From: Alnus glutinosa
Taxonomy: Eukaryota; Streptophyta; Magnoliopsida; Fagales; Betulaceae
Direction of reading: 5' to 3'
Assembly: GCF_958979055.1 (NCBI RefSeq)
Contig: NC_084887.1
Coordinates: forward strand, 26,592,044 to 26,656,043
Length of the DNA stretch: 64,000 nucleotides
Below are positions 1-11,824 of the stretch, one piece after another. The position numbers were made by a program, and so were the translations under genes. How positions within the stretch are numbered: position 1 is the first letter of the stretch; the number at the start of each line of letters is the position of its first letter. The notes beneath the pieces were generated by a model, which was given only the letters and a program-made list of their open reading frames with translations, had not been told where the DNA came from and did not search any database.

Positions 1-1810
1 TACCATGCATGCATGCATAGCATCTTCTTCTCACTCTCTCATATAGTTCAATACTTCAATATTCCTTGCTAGAAAATATGGTAATTAAACTTCACTTTAC
101 CTTTTTGAATTATTGTCGTTTTTGCAATTAATTATCTCATTAAACTTAAAAAACTCTTAATTTAGTGTATCAATATTTCAACTTTTTTTTTTCTTTTTCA
201 ATTTCACTAATCCCTTAAGATTTTCTATTAAATCCCGTCAAAATTCTTAAAATATCTTTATATATTATATATTTCAAAGATTCAGTCGTGAGTATTTTTG
301 TAAATTCTGTTAAATCCTGACCGATGCCTAAATTCTTGATTTTTTTTTTAAAAAAAAAATATGAAGGGTGTTTTTGAAATTTTGACACCCCTCAAATTAA
401 GATTTTGTGAAATTAAGAATTTTTGAAATTTAAAAAAATAATTACAAATATAGTAAAAGTTTAGAGAGATTAAATAAAGTTTTCCTTAAAAAAAAAAATT
501 AAATAAATAAGAATCTCATAGTAATTGTGGTCTTCATGTGACAGGTTTGCAAGAGGTGGAAAGTCACGTGGGGTCCTGCTACTCGGAATGCTCCAATAAG
601 AATTAGACATTTGGTTCTGAAGACCTGTACAATTGTATGATCAGTCAGGAATGTCTTAATTAGACTCACAGTCACAGCCTATGTAGGGAGGGGTTAAGTT
701 AATTTGTCATACAGTCATTAAATAATAATAAAAGTACTTAATTTTTAGTATTATGTATATATGTTCATTGCTTGTATGTGGTATGAAAAGGAATCTTCAA
801 GTCCTACCTCCCCCACAACTATACAAGTAAGCATAAACAAAGTCAGGAATTGAAGTTCCCTTGCCAACCTGTAGAGGAGGTGAAAAATCATTTTCATCTA
901 TATATTTTTAAAAAAATTATTATTGAATTTATATGATCTCTAATGATAAATTTGAAAAAAAAAATGAATAGGAGATATTTGTTCACAACAAATATTGAGA
1001 TAATTATTTTTTTAATAAATGAGAAAAACTTCGTATACATAGCTAATCATGAAATTATATTTAATTTACACTGATACATATATGGGTAAACTCCGAGCAT
1101 CTTCAGTAGAGACGCGCGTACTACTTCTTTATCTCCAATTTATCTCTTATTCATGCTTTTTTAAATTTACCATTAGATCTCATTGAAATTCAATAATAAA
1201 TCTTTTAAAAAATATAGATGAAAATGAAAAAAAAATGTGTTTCTCACTTTTCTAAACGACAATCGCATGTCGTCTCCCTTTTCCAACGACGGATCGTATG
1301 AAAAACGAAACGCTGTCGTCTCCGTTTTCAATGTCGTCTCACGACCGTTAAGAAAGCGCACTCCCGCCGTTGAGACAGTCAGTCAGTCAGACACCGTCAC
1401 TTTTTTTGTGAAAGAACGCACTCTGCGCCGAAAGCTTCAACCAAAAGTCCAAGCCTTCATATGGCCACAAAGGTCCCCAACGGCAACGTGGAACACCCAT
1501 ATTTGACCGTCCCAATCCCAATCCCAATCCATCCTACTTGCGCTCTCATTCACAGGCTCTGTGCTTTATCTGTCGCTTCGGTTACGTAGACGAACTGCTT
1601 GACGAAATGTCCAGCTCAATCGGGTCAACCACTGATGAAGTGGCCGACTTGGTTTGCGGCTTTTGAATAAGAATAACAGGGCTGCGATGGGGTAGGTTAC
1701 CAGTCTAACCATTGACATTCCTCTCTGTCTTTCCAGTGAAGCTTAAAGATAACAACACCTCACAAACTCGATATATATGCCGTCCATTAGTTAGTTACCA
1801 ACTTCCAATC
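1..1810. other. AT-rich spacer and upstream region of the GH81 gene
   Basis: No coding region that I can support. The first kilobase is AT-rich with many short A and T runs. Between about 1250 and 1500 the base composition rises and short copies of a tgtcgtctc motif recur, but the open frames there show no family resemblance. A TATA-like atatatat lies near 1770, only about 40 bases before the chosen GH81 start, so it may sit in the 5' leader instead of being the true TATA box. Confidence 0.5.
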
Positions 1811-3880
1811 ATGGCATTATCAATATGTTTCTTTCTTTTCTTGTCCCTCTTCTTCTGCTGTAATGCATTAGCAACATCTCATGGACCGCCAGCCACTCCA
1901 TATCTCTTCCCTGTAACCAAATCAACAGTAGTTCCAAATCCTCGGCGTTTCTTCTCGCCCCATCTGCTCTCGGCTCCTCTTCCGACCAACTCGTTTTTCC
2001 AAAACCTCGTCGTCGGAAAAGGTGACGAACCCGAATACATCCACCCATATCTCATCAAATCTGCCTCCTCCTCTCTTTCCCTTTCCTACCCATCTCGCTT
2101 GTCCAACTCCTCCCTCATCAGCCAAGTCTTTGTCCCAGACCTCACCATCACTTCCTTGAACAAAACCAGCCGATCAGCCATTCCAAACACAAGGCATAAA
2201 ATCTCTTCTTACAGTGATCTCAGTGCCACTTTGGATCTTCCTTCCAATAATCTCCGATTCTTCCTCGTTAGGGGAAGTCCTTTCTTGACCTCTAGTACTA
2301 TCACTCGCAGGACTACACATCTTTCCATTTCAACCATCCATGCCATCCTCTCCCTATCTTCCGATGATTCTCTCACCAAATACACTGTCAAGCTCAACAA
2401 CAGCCAGACATGGCTCTTCTATACTTCGGCACCTATACATTTCACTCATAGCATATCTCAGATCATTTCCTCCAAGTTCTCTGGAGTCATACGGTTTGCT
2501 ATCTTGCCGGATTCCAAGGAAAAATACGAGGAAATACTCGATAAATACAGCTCATGTTATCCAATTTCAGGCCATGTGGAATTCACTGAGCCCTTTCGTT
2601 TGGAGTACAAATGGAAGAGCAAGGGAAAAGGAAAGCTGCTGCTGCTTGCACACCCTCTCCATAGCCAACTATTGTCAAGGAACACTGTCCTAGAGGGTTT
2701 CAAGTACAAAAGCATTGATGGTGATCTAGTGGGTGTTATAGGAGATTCATGGGCGTTGAAACTAGAACCAGTTCCAGTGACTTGGCACTCCATTGGAGGA
2801 ATTAAGAGGGAACACTTTCCTGAAATTGTTTCCGCGCTTCGTGAAGATGTTGATGCACTGAATTCAACAACAATATCAACACCATCATCATATTTATATG
2901 GCAAATCAGTTGCAAGAGCAGCGAGGTTGGCATTGATTGCAGAGGAAGTGAAGTTTCCCAAGGCAATTCCGCTGGTGGCAAAGTTCTTGAGAAATGCAAT
3001 TCAACCTTGGTTAGATGGAAACTATGGTGGCAATGGGTTTTTGTACGAAAGACAATGGGGCGGTCTTGTCACTAAACTAGGATCCAATAGTTCCTCCGAG
3101 GATTTTGGGTTTGGAATATATAATGATCATCATTTTCATTTGGGGTACTTTGTTTATGCAATTGCAGTGCTTGCAAAGATTGACCCTGCATGGGGGAGGC
3201 AATATAAGCCACAAGCTTATTCGCTCGTGGCTGATTACATGAACTTAGGCCTGGGATCATCTTCCTACTCGTATTATCCTCAGCTTAGATGTTTTGATCG
3301 GTGGAAATTACACTCCTGGGCTGCAGGGCTGTTTAATTTTTCGGACGGCCGAAATCAAGAGAGCACGAGTGAAGCAGTGAATGCATATTATTCTGCTGCG
3401 TTGTTGGGATTGGCCTATAAAGACAACAATCTTAAGGGCATTGGGTCAACACTTGCTGCTTTGGAAATTCTGTCTGCCCAAACTTGGTGGCAGGTGAGAA
3501 AGGGTGACGATATGTATGGGAAAGAATTTACCAGGAAGAATAGGGTGGTGGGCATTTTGTGGGCTAACATGAGGGATACCAAACTATGGTTTGCTCCGGC
3601 TGAGTGGAAAGCTTGCAGGCTTGGAATTCAGGTTCTCCCTATATCACCAATCACAGAGATTTTGTTTCCTGACGCTGGTTTTGTGAGAGAACTTGTTGAG
3701 TGGGCATCCCCGTCTTTGAGCTTGAGTGGAGTGGGAGAAAGCTGGAAGGACTTTGTCTATGCTTTGAAAGGTATCTACAACTACACAAGTGCTCTCAACC
3801 AGATCAGGAATTTGAAGGTACATGATGATGGGAATTCCCTTTCCAACCTTTTATGGTGGATTCACAGTCGTCGGGGGTAA
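1811..3880 (+). CDS. GH81 endo-1,3-beta-glucanase (secreted)
   Basis: Predicted glycoside hydrolase family 81 endo-beta-1,3-glucanase that cuts internal 1,3-beta-glucan bonds (callose, laminarin, fungal wall glucan) by an inverting mechanism. The intronless frame gives 689 residues from the ATG at 1811. An in-frame ATG at 1712 would add 33 hydrophilic residues. I chose 1811 because it starts directly with a signal peptide, MALSICFFLFLSLFFCC, ending near NALA. The N-terminal beta-sandwich region begins near residue 40. The catalytic alpha/alpha barrel carries YNDHHFHLGY (D439, H443) and ESTSEAVN (E517, E521), the acidic residues and spacing typical of GH81 active sites. Length fits plant GH81 proteins. 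Known family role: glucan turnover in cell walls and defence; the specific role here is not visible. It stands alone, 7 kb upstream of eIF2D on the same strand. Confidence 0.93.
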   Translation: MALSICFFLFLSLFFCCNALATSHGPPATPYLFPVTKSTVVPNPRRFFSPHLLSAPLPTNSFFQNLVVGKGDEPEYIHPYLIKSASSSLSLSYPSRLSNSSLISQVFVPDLTITSLNKTSRSAIPNTRHKISSYSDLSATLDLPSNNLRFFLVRGSPFLTSSTITRRTTHLSISTIHAILSLSSDDSLTKYTVKLNNSQTWLFYTSAPIHFTHSISQIISSKFSGVIRFAILPDSKEKYEEILDKYSSCYPISGHVEFTEPFRLEYKWKSKGKGKLLLLAHPLHSQLLSRNTVLEGFKYKSIDGDLVGVIGDSWALKLEPVPVTWHSIGGIKREHFPEIVSALREDVDALNSTTISTPSSYLYGKSVARAARLALIAEEVKFPKAIPLVAKFLRNAIQPWLDGNYGGNGFLYERQWGGLVTKLGSNSSSEDFGFGIYNDHHFHLGYFVYAIAVLAKIDPAWGRQYKPQAYSLVADYMNLGLGSSSYSYYPQLRCFDRWKLHSWAAGLFNFSDGRNQESTSEAVNAYYSAALLGLAYKDNNLKGIGSTLAALEILSAQTWWQVRKGDDMYGKEFTRKNRVVGILWANMRDTKLWFAPAEWKACRLGIQVLPISPITEILFPDAGFVRELVEWASPSLSLSGVGESWKDFVYALKGIYNYTSALNQIRNLKVHDDGNSLSNLLWWIHSRRG

Positions 3881-5761
3881 AATCTGTCTTTAGAGCCTCA
3901 AAACCATTTCTTTATCTTTCTCCTCCAGCTTCCCAGGATTGTTGTACTAAGTTCATCAGGGGAAAAAAAATTGGTGTCAGCTTCATTACTCATTAGATTA
4001 CTGGTTTAGTGAGTCTAAATTGGTTGCCTGTAATGAGATGGACTTCAATGAAATTTTAGCCAGTTCAAAGCTACAAGGCTGAGAGACTATATTGAATATG
4101 CTTATCAATTTGCTTGATTTTGTATTTTAGATGTTGAGTTTTATCAAATCTTTTAGGCATGGAAATTTATTTGCAGAGAAAAAGAAAGAAAAGAAAACGA
4201 AAAAGAACTGCAGAATTGTGGTGCCGGGAAAACTCGCTTGCTTAGTTTAATTTGTTCTTACCCAATTTTGTTCTCTTTTTCATTTTATTTTTTCTCAAAT
4301 TACTCTATTTCCACAAAACATCTTCATTGTCTTTTTCTTGGTTTAAAACTCTTAGAGATAAGATCCATCAAACTATCTTCTTGTTTGAGTGCACGTTCTT
4401 GTTCTGTGATTCCCAAGTGTGTACCATCTGGCTATATTCTAATTCAAAAAGGCACAACTTCTAGAGAGTTGACATAAATGGATAAAGATATAGAAGAATA
4501 TGAGATAATGTTGGCGAATATCACTGGGAATTCTTATTTTGAAAACCAATGAGATAATAAATCCTAGTTGCTTCATGGAGAATGGGTCCTTCAAATAATT
4601 ATGCAAGTTAAAACATTTGACTCTTCATCATCTTTGACCATAACCTAACTGATGAATAAACTAAATCCCTTTTTTTCTTTGCAAGTTACTAAATTCAATT
4701 TTTTATCACCTATATTTAAGCCTTGGAATGACATGAAATACCATACACAACATATTTAACAATTAAGTTAATAACTATTTATGTTAGAGGCTTGATCAAA
4801 AGTCAATTTCTTATTGATAGAGATCACTGTGCCAGCGGCCCAGCAGATTGGACAGCATAAACAAAATCAATTTTCTATTTTTAAGTTTGAAATGTCATAT
4901 ATGCTGAGTAAAAGTCTAATAATGGAAGCCAATCACCGATTCTTTAAGGTGGCTTTCCAAATGGGAAACGCTACCTTGAATGGTCAATGGTTCATGGTCA
5001 GCGTATCAACAGAATATTTTCAGGCCGAATTCCATCAATTTTATTTTATTTTATTTTTTTGTCAAGGGAAATATAAACTTAGTTGTTCATCATCGATAAC
5101 CAATAATCTATAAAAAATTAAAAAAATAAATAAAGAAAGAAGAAGAAGAAGAAAAAGAAAAAGAAAAGAAGAAAGAAAGATAACCATCACAATCTGATTC
5201 TCTATTTTGTAGCTTTTGGCTTTTTGCAAACTGAGTGGCAATATGTTATGCCTCGTAATTTAAAAATGACATGGATGACTCACAACAACAACAACAACAA
5301 CAAAAAAAAAGAAAAAAAAAAGAAAAAGAAAAAGACATGGATGGAATAGTATAATGTGAAATTTAATAGGCAAGATTGCCTTGCATACGATTATATATAT
5401 ATATAGTTAAAGAATCAAAATTTAATTTTTTGGAAAAAGTATGCATACCCTCTTTAAATTGCCACTTAATTGTCAATGTATCCCTCAAACTATTAATTGT
5501 GTCAATGCCCTTCTAAACTACTAAACAATATCAATGTCCCTTCAATGACAAAAATACCCTTCATAAAGTTATAATTTTTTTTTTAAAGATTATATATATA
5601 TATAAACAAAAATAAAAACCAAGGTTTTTCAATTTTTTGAATTTTTTTTTTTTTTAGGTTTTGTGTTAAATAATTTATCAGTTTGGCTCAATGAACTAGA
5701 GTCTCTAACCTCATTTTCACTTTCTTATAGCTCTTACCGGGAGGCGTGTGGTCATTATATC
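3881..5761. other. Spacer with simple repeats
   Basis: 3' flank of the GH81 gene, then AT-rich sequence. It holds a purine tract of GAA/AAG type (about 5130-5180), a CAA/polyA tract (about 5282-5335) and a short TA run near 5392. The stretch 5440-5580 resembles widespread plant repeats with 'ccctcaaactat' style wording. Short frames at 4238-4477 and 4814-5113 show no recognisable domain. I see no gene. Confidence 0.5.
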
Positions 5762-5945
5762 TAGGGGTGGGCACATGTTGGGCAGGCCAGGTTTTGGCCA
5801 TTTTGGCACTCGGACATGCACATGCGGGTTTTGAAAAACCTTACCTATGGCCCGTCTACTGTTCATTGTAGCCGCCGAGTTGCGGGTTCGGTAGGCCGGG
5901 GTTTGCGGGGGTGAGTTGTGCAGGTATTTTGTGTGCACCTCATAC

Positions 5946-6854
5946 TAGGGTTGATGATTTTTGATATGACCCGCGAATTTGACATGAACACGACACAAAA
6001 TTATAGGGTTATGGTTTATGTTAAATGATTTTGCGGGTTGACCCATTTACTGATACGATTATAAACGGGTTGACCCACCCACTCGTTTAATTTTCGGGTC
6101 ACCCGTCAATTCGCAGGTTGACTCGCCAACCAATTACTTATTAAAATAAATAAATCAAAAGTTACTAGACTTGGTTATTAAAAAATAATAAATAAAATAC
6201 AAATGCTGTTGGGGAAAAATATTGACCTTCTCGGATGTAGGGCCCAACCCGAGAAGTAGGCCCACTCTGATCCACCCGACCAGGCCCAAATATTAAAGGG
6301 GCATGATCCACCCGGGCCCGTTAAGGCCTCTTGAGCCCAAGATGTCACAACTGGCCCGTATAGGCGACCCAAATGCTAGTTGATATCCACATCTGCGTAT
6401 ATCTCAGCAATACCCGGAATCTAAGGGACACGACGCACGTTATAAAACATGATGGTGCCTCCGAGGTAAGCGGAACCCGAAGTATCCGTTCATCCGGGGC
6501 CACGTCTCCTCCAACCGCCTCATACACGAACTAAAAGGCTAATTAAACTGCTCCTCAACCTCTATAAATACTAGAACCACTTCAGATGTTAAGGTACATG
6601 CTAATCAGTCTTTTAGCATTATTCTGCGCATTTATTCTCAGAACCATACACTTACTTAAGCATCGGAGCGGGGTTGTCGGAACCCCCCGACGCAGTTTTA
6701 TTTTGCAGGATCGTTTACATAGCTCATCCCAGCTTACAACTAATCGACACGTCACCGACCGGAAACTGTCTCAACAAATGCTCTTTAAAAAAAAAAAAGT
6801 AAATATCTTAAAACAAAAGCCATGATTCTTCAGCATCCAAGAAAAGAAAAAATA

Positions 6855-6906
<52 letters not shown>

Positions 6907-6966
6907 GGTTGGTGGGTCAAGCGGAGTGACTCAAACCCGACACGACAACCCAAATTGCCAACCCTA
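5946..6966. mobile_element. Non-autonomous hAT element nested in 5762-7565
   Basis: Starts TAGGGTTGATGATTTTTGAT and ends with the complement of TAGGGTTGGCAATTTGGG. The flanking octamers cctcatac and ccttagac agree at 6 of 8 positions, a decayed hAT duplication. Subterminal wording (gacccgcgaatttgacatg, gaacacgacac) is shared with the element at 54357-55310, so both belong to one family. It holds a solo LTR (6207-6776) and a TA microsatellite (about 6857-6904). No transposase frame is seen. Confidence 0.7.
6207..6776 (+). mobile_element. Solo LTR of an LTR retrotransposon, nested
   Basis: A 570-bp segment running from TGTTGGGG to CTCAACA (inverted ends TGTTG/CAACA), flanked by an exact 5-bp target duplication aatgc (6202-6206 and 6777-6781). 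A TATA-like ctataaata near 6560 fits plus orientation. There is no internal region, so this is a solo LTR left by recombination between LTRs. The sequence style resembles gypsy-type LTRs, but I cannot assign the lineage. It is younger than the hAT around it. Confidence 0.85.
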
Positions 6967-7721
6967 CCTTAGACATTCAGGCCAAGGTTTCAAATGAAAT
7001 GAAAGAAAGATTGAGAGAAACAAAAATATGTATGAGGGTTTCAGGGCGGGCGTTCTGGCTGAGACGGGCTTCGAGCTTGGGGTTGCGTCTATTGGTGACC
7101 TGCATCACGCCGTACCTAATCACCCTCGGAACGACGCTGCATATGGTGGAGAAGGCAAGGAAGAAGGGCTTGGACTCCTTTATCCTCCTCACTAGCCCTC
7201 CATGTCACGCTCTTCTTAAACAATATCAACATTCAATCTTTGTGACTCTTTCCGTCTCTCTTCCTGATAGAGAGCACTTCCGAGTCTGGGTGAAAATCAT
7301 AGGAAATTTAAGAGAATCAGAGATTTAGAGGGGGTGAGCGATGTGCCAATGCGCACGGGGTAGAACGAAAATGTAGTTTATGGTATTTTTTAGGTCTTTT
7401 AGGGTTAGCCAGGCGGGTTAGGTACCTTGGGTTTTAAAAAAATAAAATATGTGACCCGCCTTGCACGGATACTTGAATTTTAAACTTGGATTCGCATTTT
7501 TAAGCCTAAAATTTGGCTTGTTCGAATCGGGGCGGGTCGGTTTGGGCGAGTGTTGCCCACCCCTAATTGTATCAACGTGGTGGCTTATTAAATGCTGAAA
7601 AATAAGAACTGTTATGATCATGCAGACATTTTTCTTGAATTAATTTTGTTTTTGATTACCACTAAAACTATTCATCTTTTCTATCTTATTAATAAAATAT
7701 AAACTGCACAAATTCATTTAA

Positions 7722-8150
7722 GGGGTAATTACATTTTTCTCCCATCAACTACCAGCCATTGTCAACATGGCCCCATGAACTGACACCTCGACCAAAAGAG
7801 AGCATTCAACTACCAACTTTACATACTTTGCCTCATTTCGTCGGTTTAATTCGTGAAAAGACTTAAATACCCTAACTCAAATTCAAAAATGACATAAATG
7901 CCCTCAACTTTTTTAAACATATTAATTTTAATATTTTTTTTATTAATTACTGTTGGAGGGCATTTTGGTCTTTAAACCAAAATTGACGCCCAAAAATTGA
8001 ATACTTCGTCCACGTTAATGGGATTCCTTGATGGAGGGGGCCAAAATATGTAAATTTGGTAGTTGGATGCTCTCTTTTGGTCAATGTGTCAGTTTATGGG
8101 GGCATGTTGACAATGGCTGGTAGTTGATGGGGGGAAAATGTAATTACCCC
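7722..8150. mobile_element. MULE-type MITE with long terminal inverted repeats
   Basis: A 429-bp element beginning GGGGTAATTACA and ending TGTAATTACCCC. The inverted repeats stay alignable for over 100 bp per side (for example ccatcaactaccagccattg on the left against its complement on the right). It is flanked by an exact 9-bp target duplication, ttcatttaa (7713-7721 and 8151-8159), the size typical of Mutator-like transposition. It has no coding capacity. A second, longer member lies at 36392-37118. Confidence 0.88.
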
Positions 8151-8337
8151 TTCATTTAATTAAAAGCTAATGGAGTATTTTCAAGATAATATTACTAAAG
8201 TGGTCTTTAGGAAAACGGTTAGTCATTCTTCTACAATGGTAAATATGTGCATATGACTCCTTGATGGCATTTCGTGATGCAAATTATAGAAAATATACAG
8301 CTAAAGTGGTAGAGAATATTTGGAGCTTCCCTGGAAA

Positions 8338-8735
8338 GCCCCGATGGCTAGGTTTGTCAAGATCAATTGGGATGCACATATGGATAAAAATTTAATGAAG
8401 ATGGGTATCGATGTTATAATTAGAGACTACATGGGTGAGGTGATGGCCATATTGTCTTAACCAAAAGATTACATCATTGCACTTGATATTACAGAAACTA
8501 CGGCAACATTAAGGGCAGTCATTTTTAGTCATGAATTGGGGTTCGATAAGATATTTATAGAAAGTGAAACTTTCCAAATAATGCAGACACTGCAAACAGA
8601 TGGGAGAAATTCGAACAACTACGGCCATTTCATTTATGACACTCACGGACTTTTTAATGGTATGCATAAGTAGCATGTTATTCATATTAGACATAATTTT
8701 AATGGTGTGGCTCACCGCCTTGTTAAGGAAGTACT
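8338..8735 (+). pseudogene. RNase H (RVT_3-type) relic, probably from a LINE
   Basis: Conceptual translation gives KINWDAHMDKNLMKMG, then VIIRDYMGEVMA, an ALDITETTATLRAV segment, and a closing HNFNGVAHRLVK. This order (first Asp strand, ExxA helix, RRxxNxxAHxLA-like end) matches the RNase H domain that follows reverse transcriptase in plant LINEs and also occurs as free-standing RVT_3 genes. Internal stops (for example after MAILS) show it is broken. No LINE reverse transcriptase is found upstream, so it is a 5'-truncated insertion or a decayed free-standing RNase H gene. Confidence 0.65.
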
Positions 8736-9289
8736 ATTCATGTGTGAGGAGTAGGGGTGGGCACGGGCCGGATTGGACCAGATTTTAGTGTTTTCTAAAA
8801 CCTGACGATGATGATGATCCCCGCAGTAATGAATGTCCAAGGATAACTTTACGATACGCTTATTTCCTCTATCAAGCATTAATTTTTTATTTTTTATTTT
8901 TCATATATAGATTATTAAGCTTTAAGTTGGCAAACACTAGAGTTGGAAGAGGTCTCCTTTTTCTCTCTCTTCTCTCCTATGTGAGAAGACTCTCCTCCTC
9001 CCCTAGCGAGTACTTCTTTCCTCTCCACCCCAGCCCCTCTTTCTTGAAGCAGTATTACACTAGTGATACCCACAGAGTGGACATGTTTTTAATAGTACAT
9101 GTTGGAAATAACTCCACTTAGATCGGCCCGTCTAAAGAATTATGAGCCTTCAGGTTAGTACCGGTCCAAAGAGATGCATCCTTAAAGCCGAGAAAGTACA
9201 TATTATAGCTTGGTTATCAAGCACGATTTTATAGGTTCAAGTGGCATTTCTTTTATGTTTAAATTTTTTTCAAAACCTTTCATTCATAA
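8736..9289. other. Spacer with a hAT-end relic
   Basis: Begins with taggggtgggcacgggcc near 8752, matching one end of the hAT at 5762, but no partner end was found. A GATGATGAT run lies near 8803. A 64-codon frame at 8927-9121 has no recognisable features. Nothing else is supported. Confidence 0.4.
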
Positions 9290-9960
9290 TCCATACATGA
9301 GATAACCATGCACAACAATGATAAATAATATGGAATGAAAGAGAGAGAGAGAGCAAGAGAAAGTAAAGATACAGATTTACGAGATTCGGCAATGTACCTA
9401 CGTCTACAAGAATATGACTATATTGAATAATATGATTTAGGGTTACAGTATAACATATTTATAACAAAACTCTACTTTATGAATAGATATAAAAAACTCC
9501 GAAATACCTTGTATCGCCAACTAGCCACTTTACTGGTACTCTCGTATTACTCTCTATACTCAAGAGAATATAAGCTACTTGTCAATGCAGAATTACATTC
9601 AATATATTCAGTTTCCATAATGCTTTTAGCCACACAATCTTGTCTTTTACTTTACTGCACTTGGAAGTGACTCCTCCTCCCATAAATAATATATAAGAGT
9701 CTTTTCTCAATATATAACTTGTTGTGCATCTTCCATCATCTGCATCAGAATATGCAATAACTTTCAAATATTTGCCATTATTATTATAAGTCAACTAATG
9801 ACATTTTGTTCCATTAATATATCTCAAAATTATTTTACACCATTGGACCTCAACTGGATTGCTTTCAAATTACAAGGCATACGACAAAATTAAGGTCAGG
9901 TTTAGTACATAGCATGACATACATAATGCTATCAACAGCTTTAGCATATGGTTAATTTAT
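9290..9960 (-). mobile_element. Copia-type LTR retrotransposon relic
   Basis: On the minus strand, about 9960-9580 encodes wording of the end of a Ty1/copia polyprotein: a CTKPDL-like segment followed by AYSDADDGRCTTSYI, which corresponds to the copia RNase H region. The neighbouring 9290-9470 contains gagattcggcaatgt wording common in copia LTRs read in reverse. The copy is old and broken. Its outer limits are approximate and no complete pair of LTRs or target duplication was found. Confidence 0.6.
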
Positions 9961-10864
9961 GCTCCATTTTTTCTTTTTCTTTTAAAAAATGTTTTTACAT
10001 CCAATTGATATAATTCCAAATCTAATGCAACAACAATAGACATTATTATAATTTCAATTGAAGTAAATTTAGTGACAGGAGAATATTTTTCTTCATAATC
10101 TATATATACCAAGTTTTTGTGTGAATCTTTTTGCCACTACTAGTCTAGTCTTGTATTCTTCAATACTACAATCACATTGGAAATTTGGAATTCTCTTTTT
10201 AATACCCATATACAAGTAATTGTTTTTCAATATTTAGCCAATTCCACTAACTCCATACATCATTTTTTGTTGAGTAATGTTATACATTATATTTATATCA
10301 TACGACTGTCAAACAATATTAACGTGACATTCCAATTCAATCATTTAATCTTTTTATTTATTTATTTAACAATAATTGATCAAAGAGTTAATGAAAATAT
10401 CACATAAATCTTATTGGATAAATGTTGGACAGTGTTAATGGGAGTATGAAACAAGTGGATTTGGCGCACTTGCAGACAAAACATAAATTTAGAAAATACA
10501 AAAAAAAAATAATTGGGTTGATTTTCAATTTGGATTTTAAAAGGAGTTTTTCAAAAAAGATTTTTTTTTTTTTTTTTTAAATTTTTTATTTAAGAATGAT
10601 TTTAGTGTGAATTACGTCTGAAAAAGTAATTATTTATGGGATTAAAAAAAAAAAAAATTATTACAACGCAGTGTTTGGTGACGGATGGATACTCTTTGTC
10701 CTCTCGATTTACCATTGCTTTTAACAGTTACAGAGTTTACCATCCTTGTGAAAAGAAAGGAATTCTCTCTCTTTCACTCTAATTTTACACACCGCCATAC
10801 TTCTTTCCGGAACTTTCCTATCCCCAAACATCCCTACGCACACAGAGAGAGACAGTGAGAGAGA
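9961..10864. other. Spacer and promoter region of eIF2D
   Basis: AT-rich sequence with long A and T runs (10500-10660), then a pyrimidine-rich stretch (about 10740-10810) and GAGAGA repeats immediately before the eIF2D start codon, which look like the 5' leader of a housekeeping plant gene. No clear TATA box is seen. Confidence 0.4.
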
Positions 10865-11767
10865 ATGTTCAAGAAGGCAGTGGAGGCGAAGTCGCACCAG
10901 AGACTGTCAGGGGCAGACAGGAAGAAACTTAAACGAACCGCCAAAGACCGCTTTCCTAGAGCCTCCGATGCCGATCTCGACATCTTGCTCCCACCCAAGG
11001 TTTCTCTATTTTTATTCTTTCCTTTTTTTCTGTGATTGATTACAATTTTGAATATCCTCTGGTATTGAGGTTTGTGCATTTGAATGCCAATTACCGTGAC
11101 TGCAAAATGGGATTCTTCTGATTCTGAGTACTCATATTATTATTATTATACGGTATGCTATGTCCAAAAAATTAGCCCACTTGATTTTGAGTAGTAGTGT
11201 ATGCAAATCCGATAATTTTGATTCTGGGTATTCATGTTATTGTTGTTTGTTTGTGCCATGCCCGTGGGTATGTCGGAGCTTTATCCATTTTGTTAAGGAT
11301 GTTACCATTTCCGTATGTGGTGTAATGGGTTTGGCTCAAGTTATGGCATGTGTCAAAAAAAAATTAAAATTGTGGCATGAGCATTCCTTAATGATAACGA
11401 GGCATGTTTGGGTATGCCATTTGAGTTTTATAATTATAGGTTAATGAACTCTTAACATATATAGTTGTTATATGCAATTTTATGTCTTGAATTATTTTTT
11501 TGGTGCATTTCAAGTAAGCCCATTGTAATTGGGATATTACCATTTGTACTAAGACTCATGCGTTGTCTTCTATATTTTTGAATTAAGTGCCGTTTTGTTG
11601 AGCCAAGAGCCATTATCAATTTTATTTCAATTTCAAAGAATAATAATAAATAAAAAAAATCTTACCTAGTCATGGAATATTGTTCATTTTTACTTGTGAC
11701 GCATGCGATATAAATAATTGGATGACCAAGTAGGTCTAACAAAGGTTTTTGTTTTTTGCTTTATGTT

Positions 11768-11824
<57 letters not shown>

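Larger units (their letters stand above)
5762..7565. mobile_element. Non-autonomous hAT element (outer of a nest)
   Basis: Terminal inverted repeats TAGGGGTGGGCA at 5762-5773 and its complement at 7554-7565. The flanks carry an 8-bp target-site duplication differing at one base: attatatc (5754-5761) and attgtatc (7566-7573), the size made by hAT transposases. No transposase frame is present. Its body is interrupted by a second hAT (5946-6966). A single end of the same type, taggggtgggcac, recurs near 8752. Confidence 0.8.

Noticed and set aside
1237-1506. 89-codon frame upstream of GH81
   Set aside because: No domain, no homologue recognised, and it lies in the probable promoter region.
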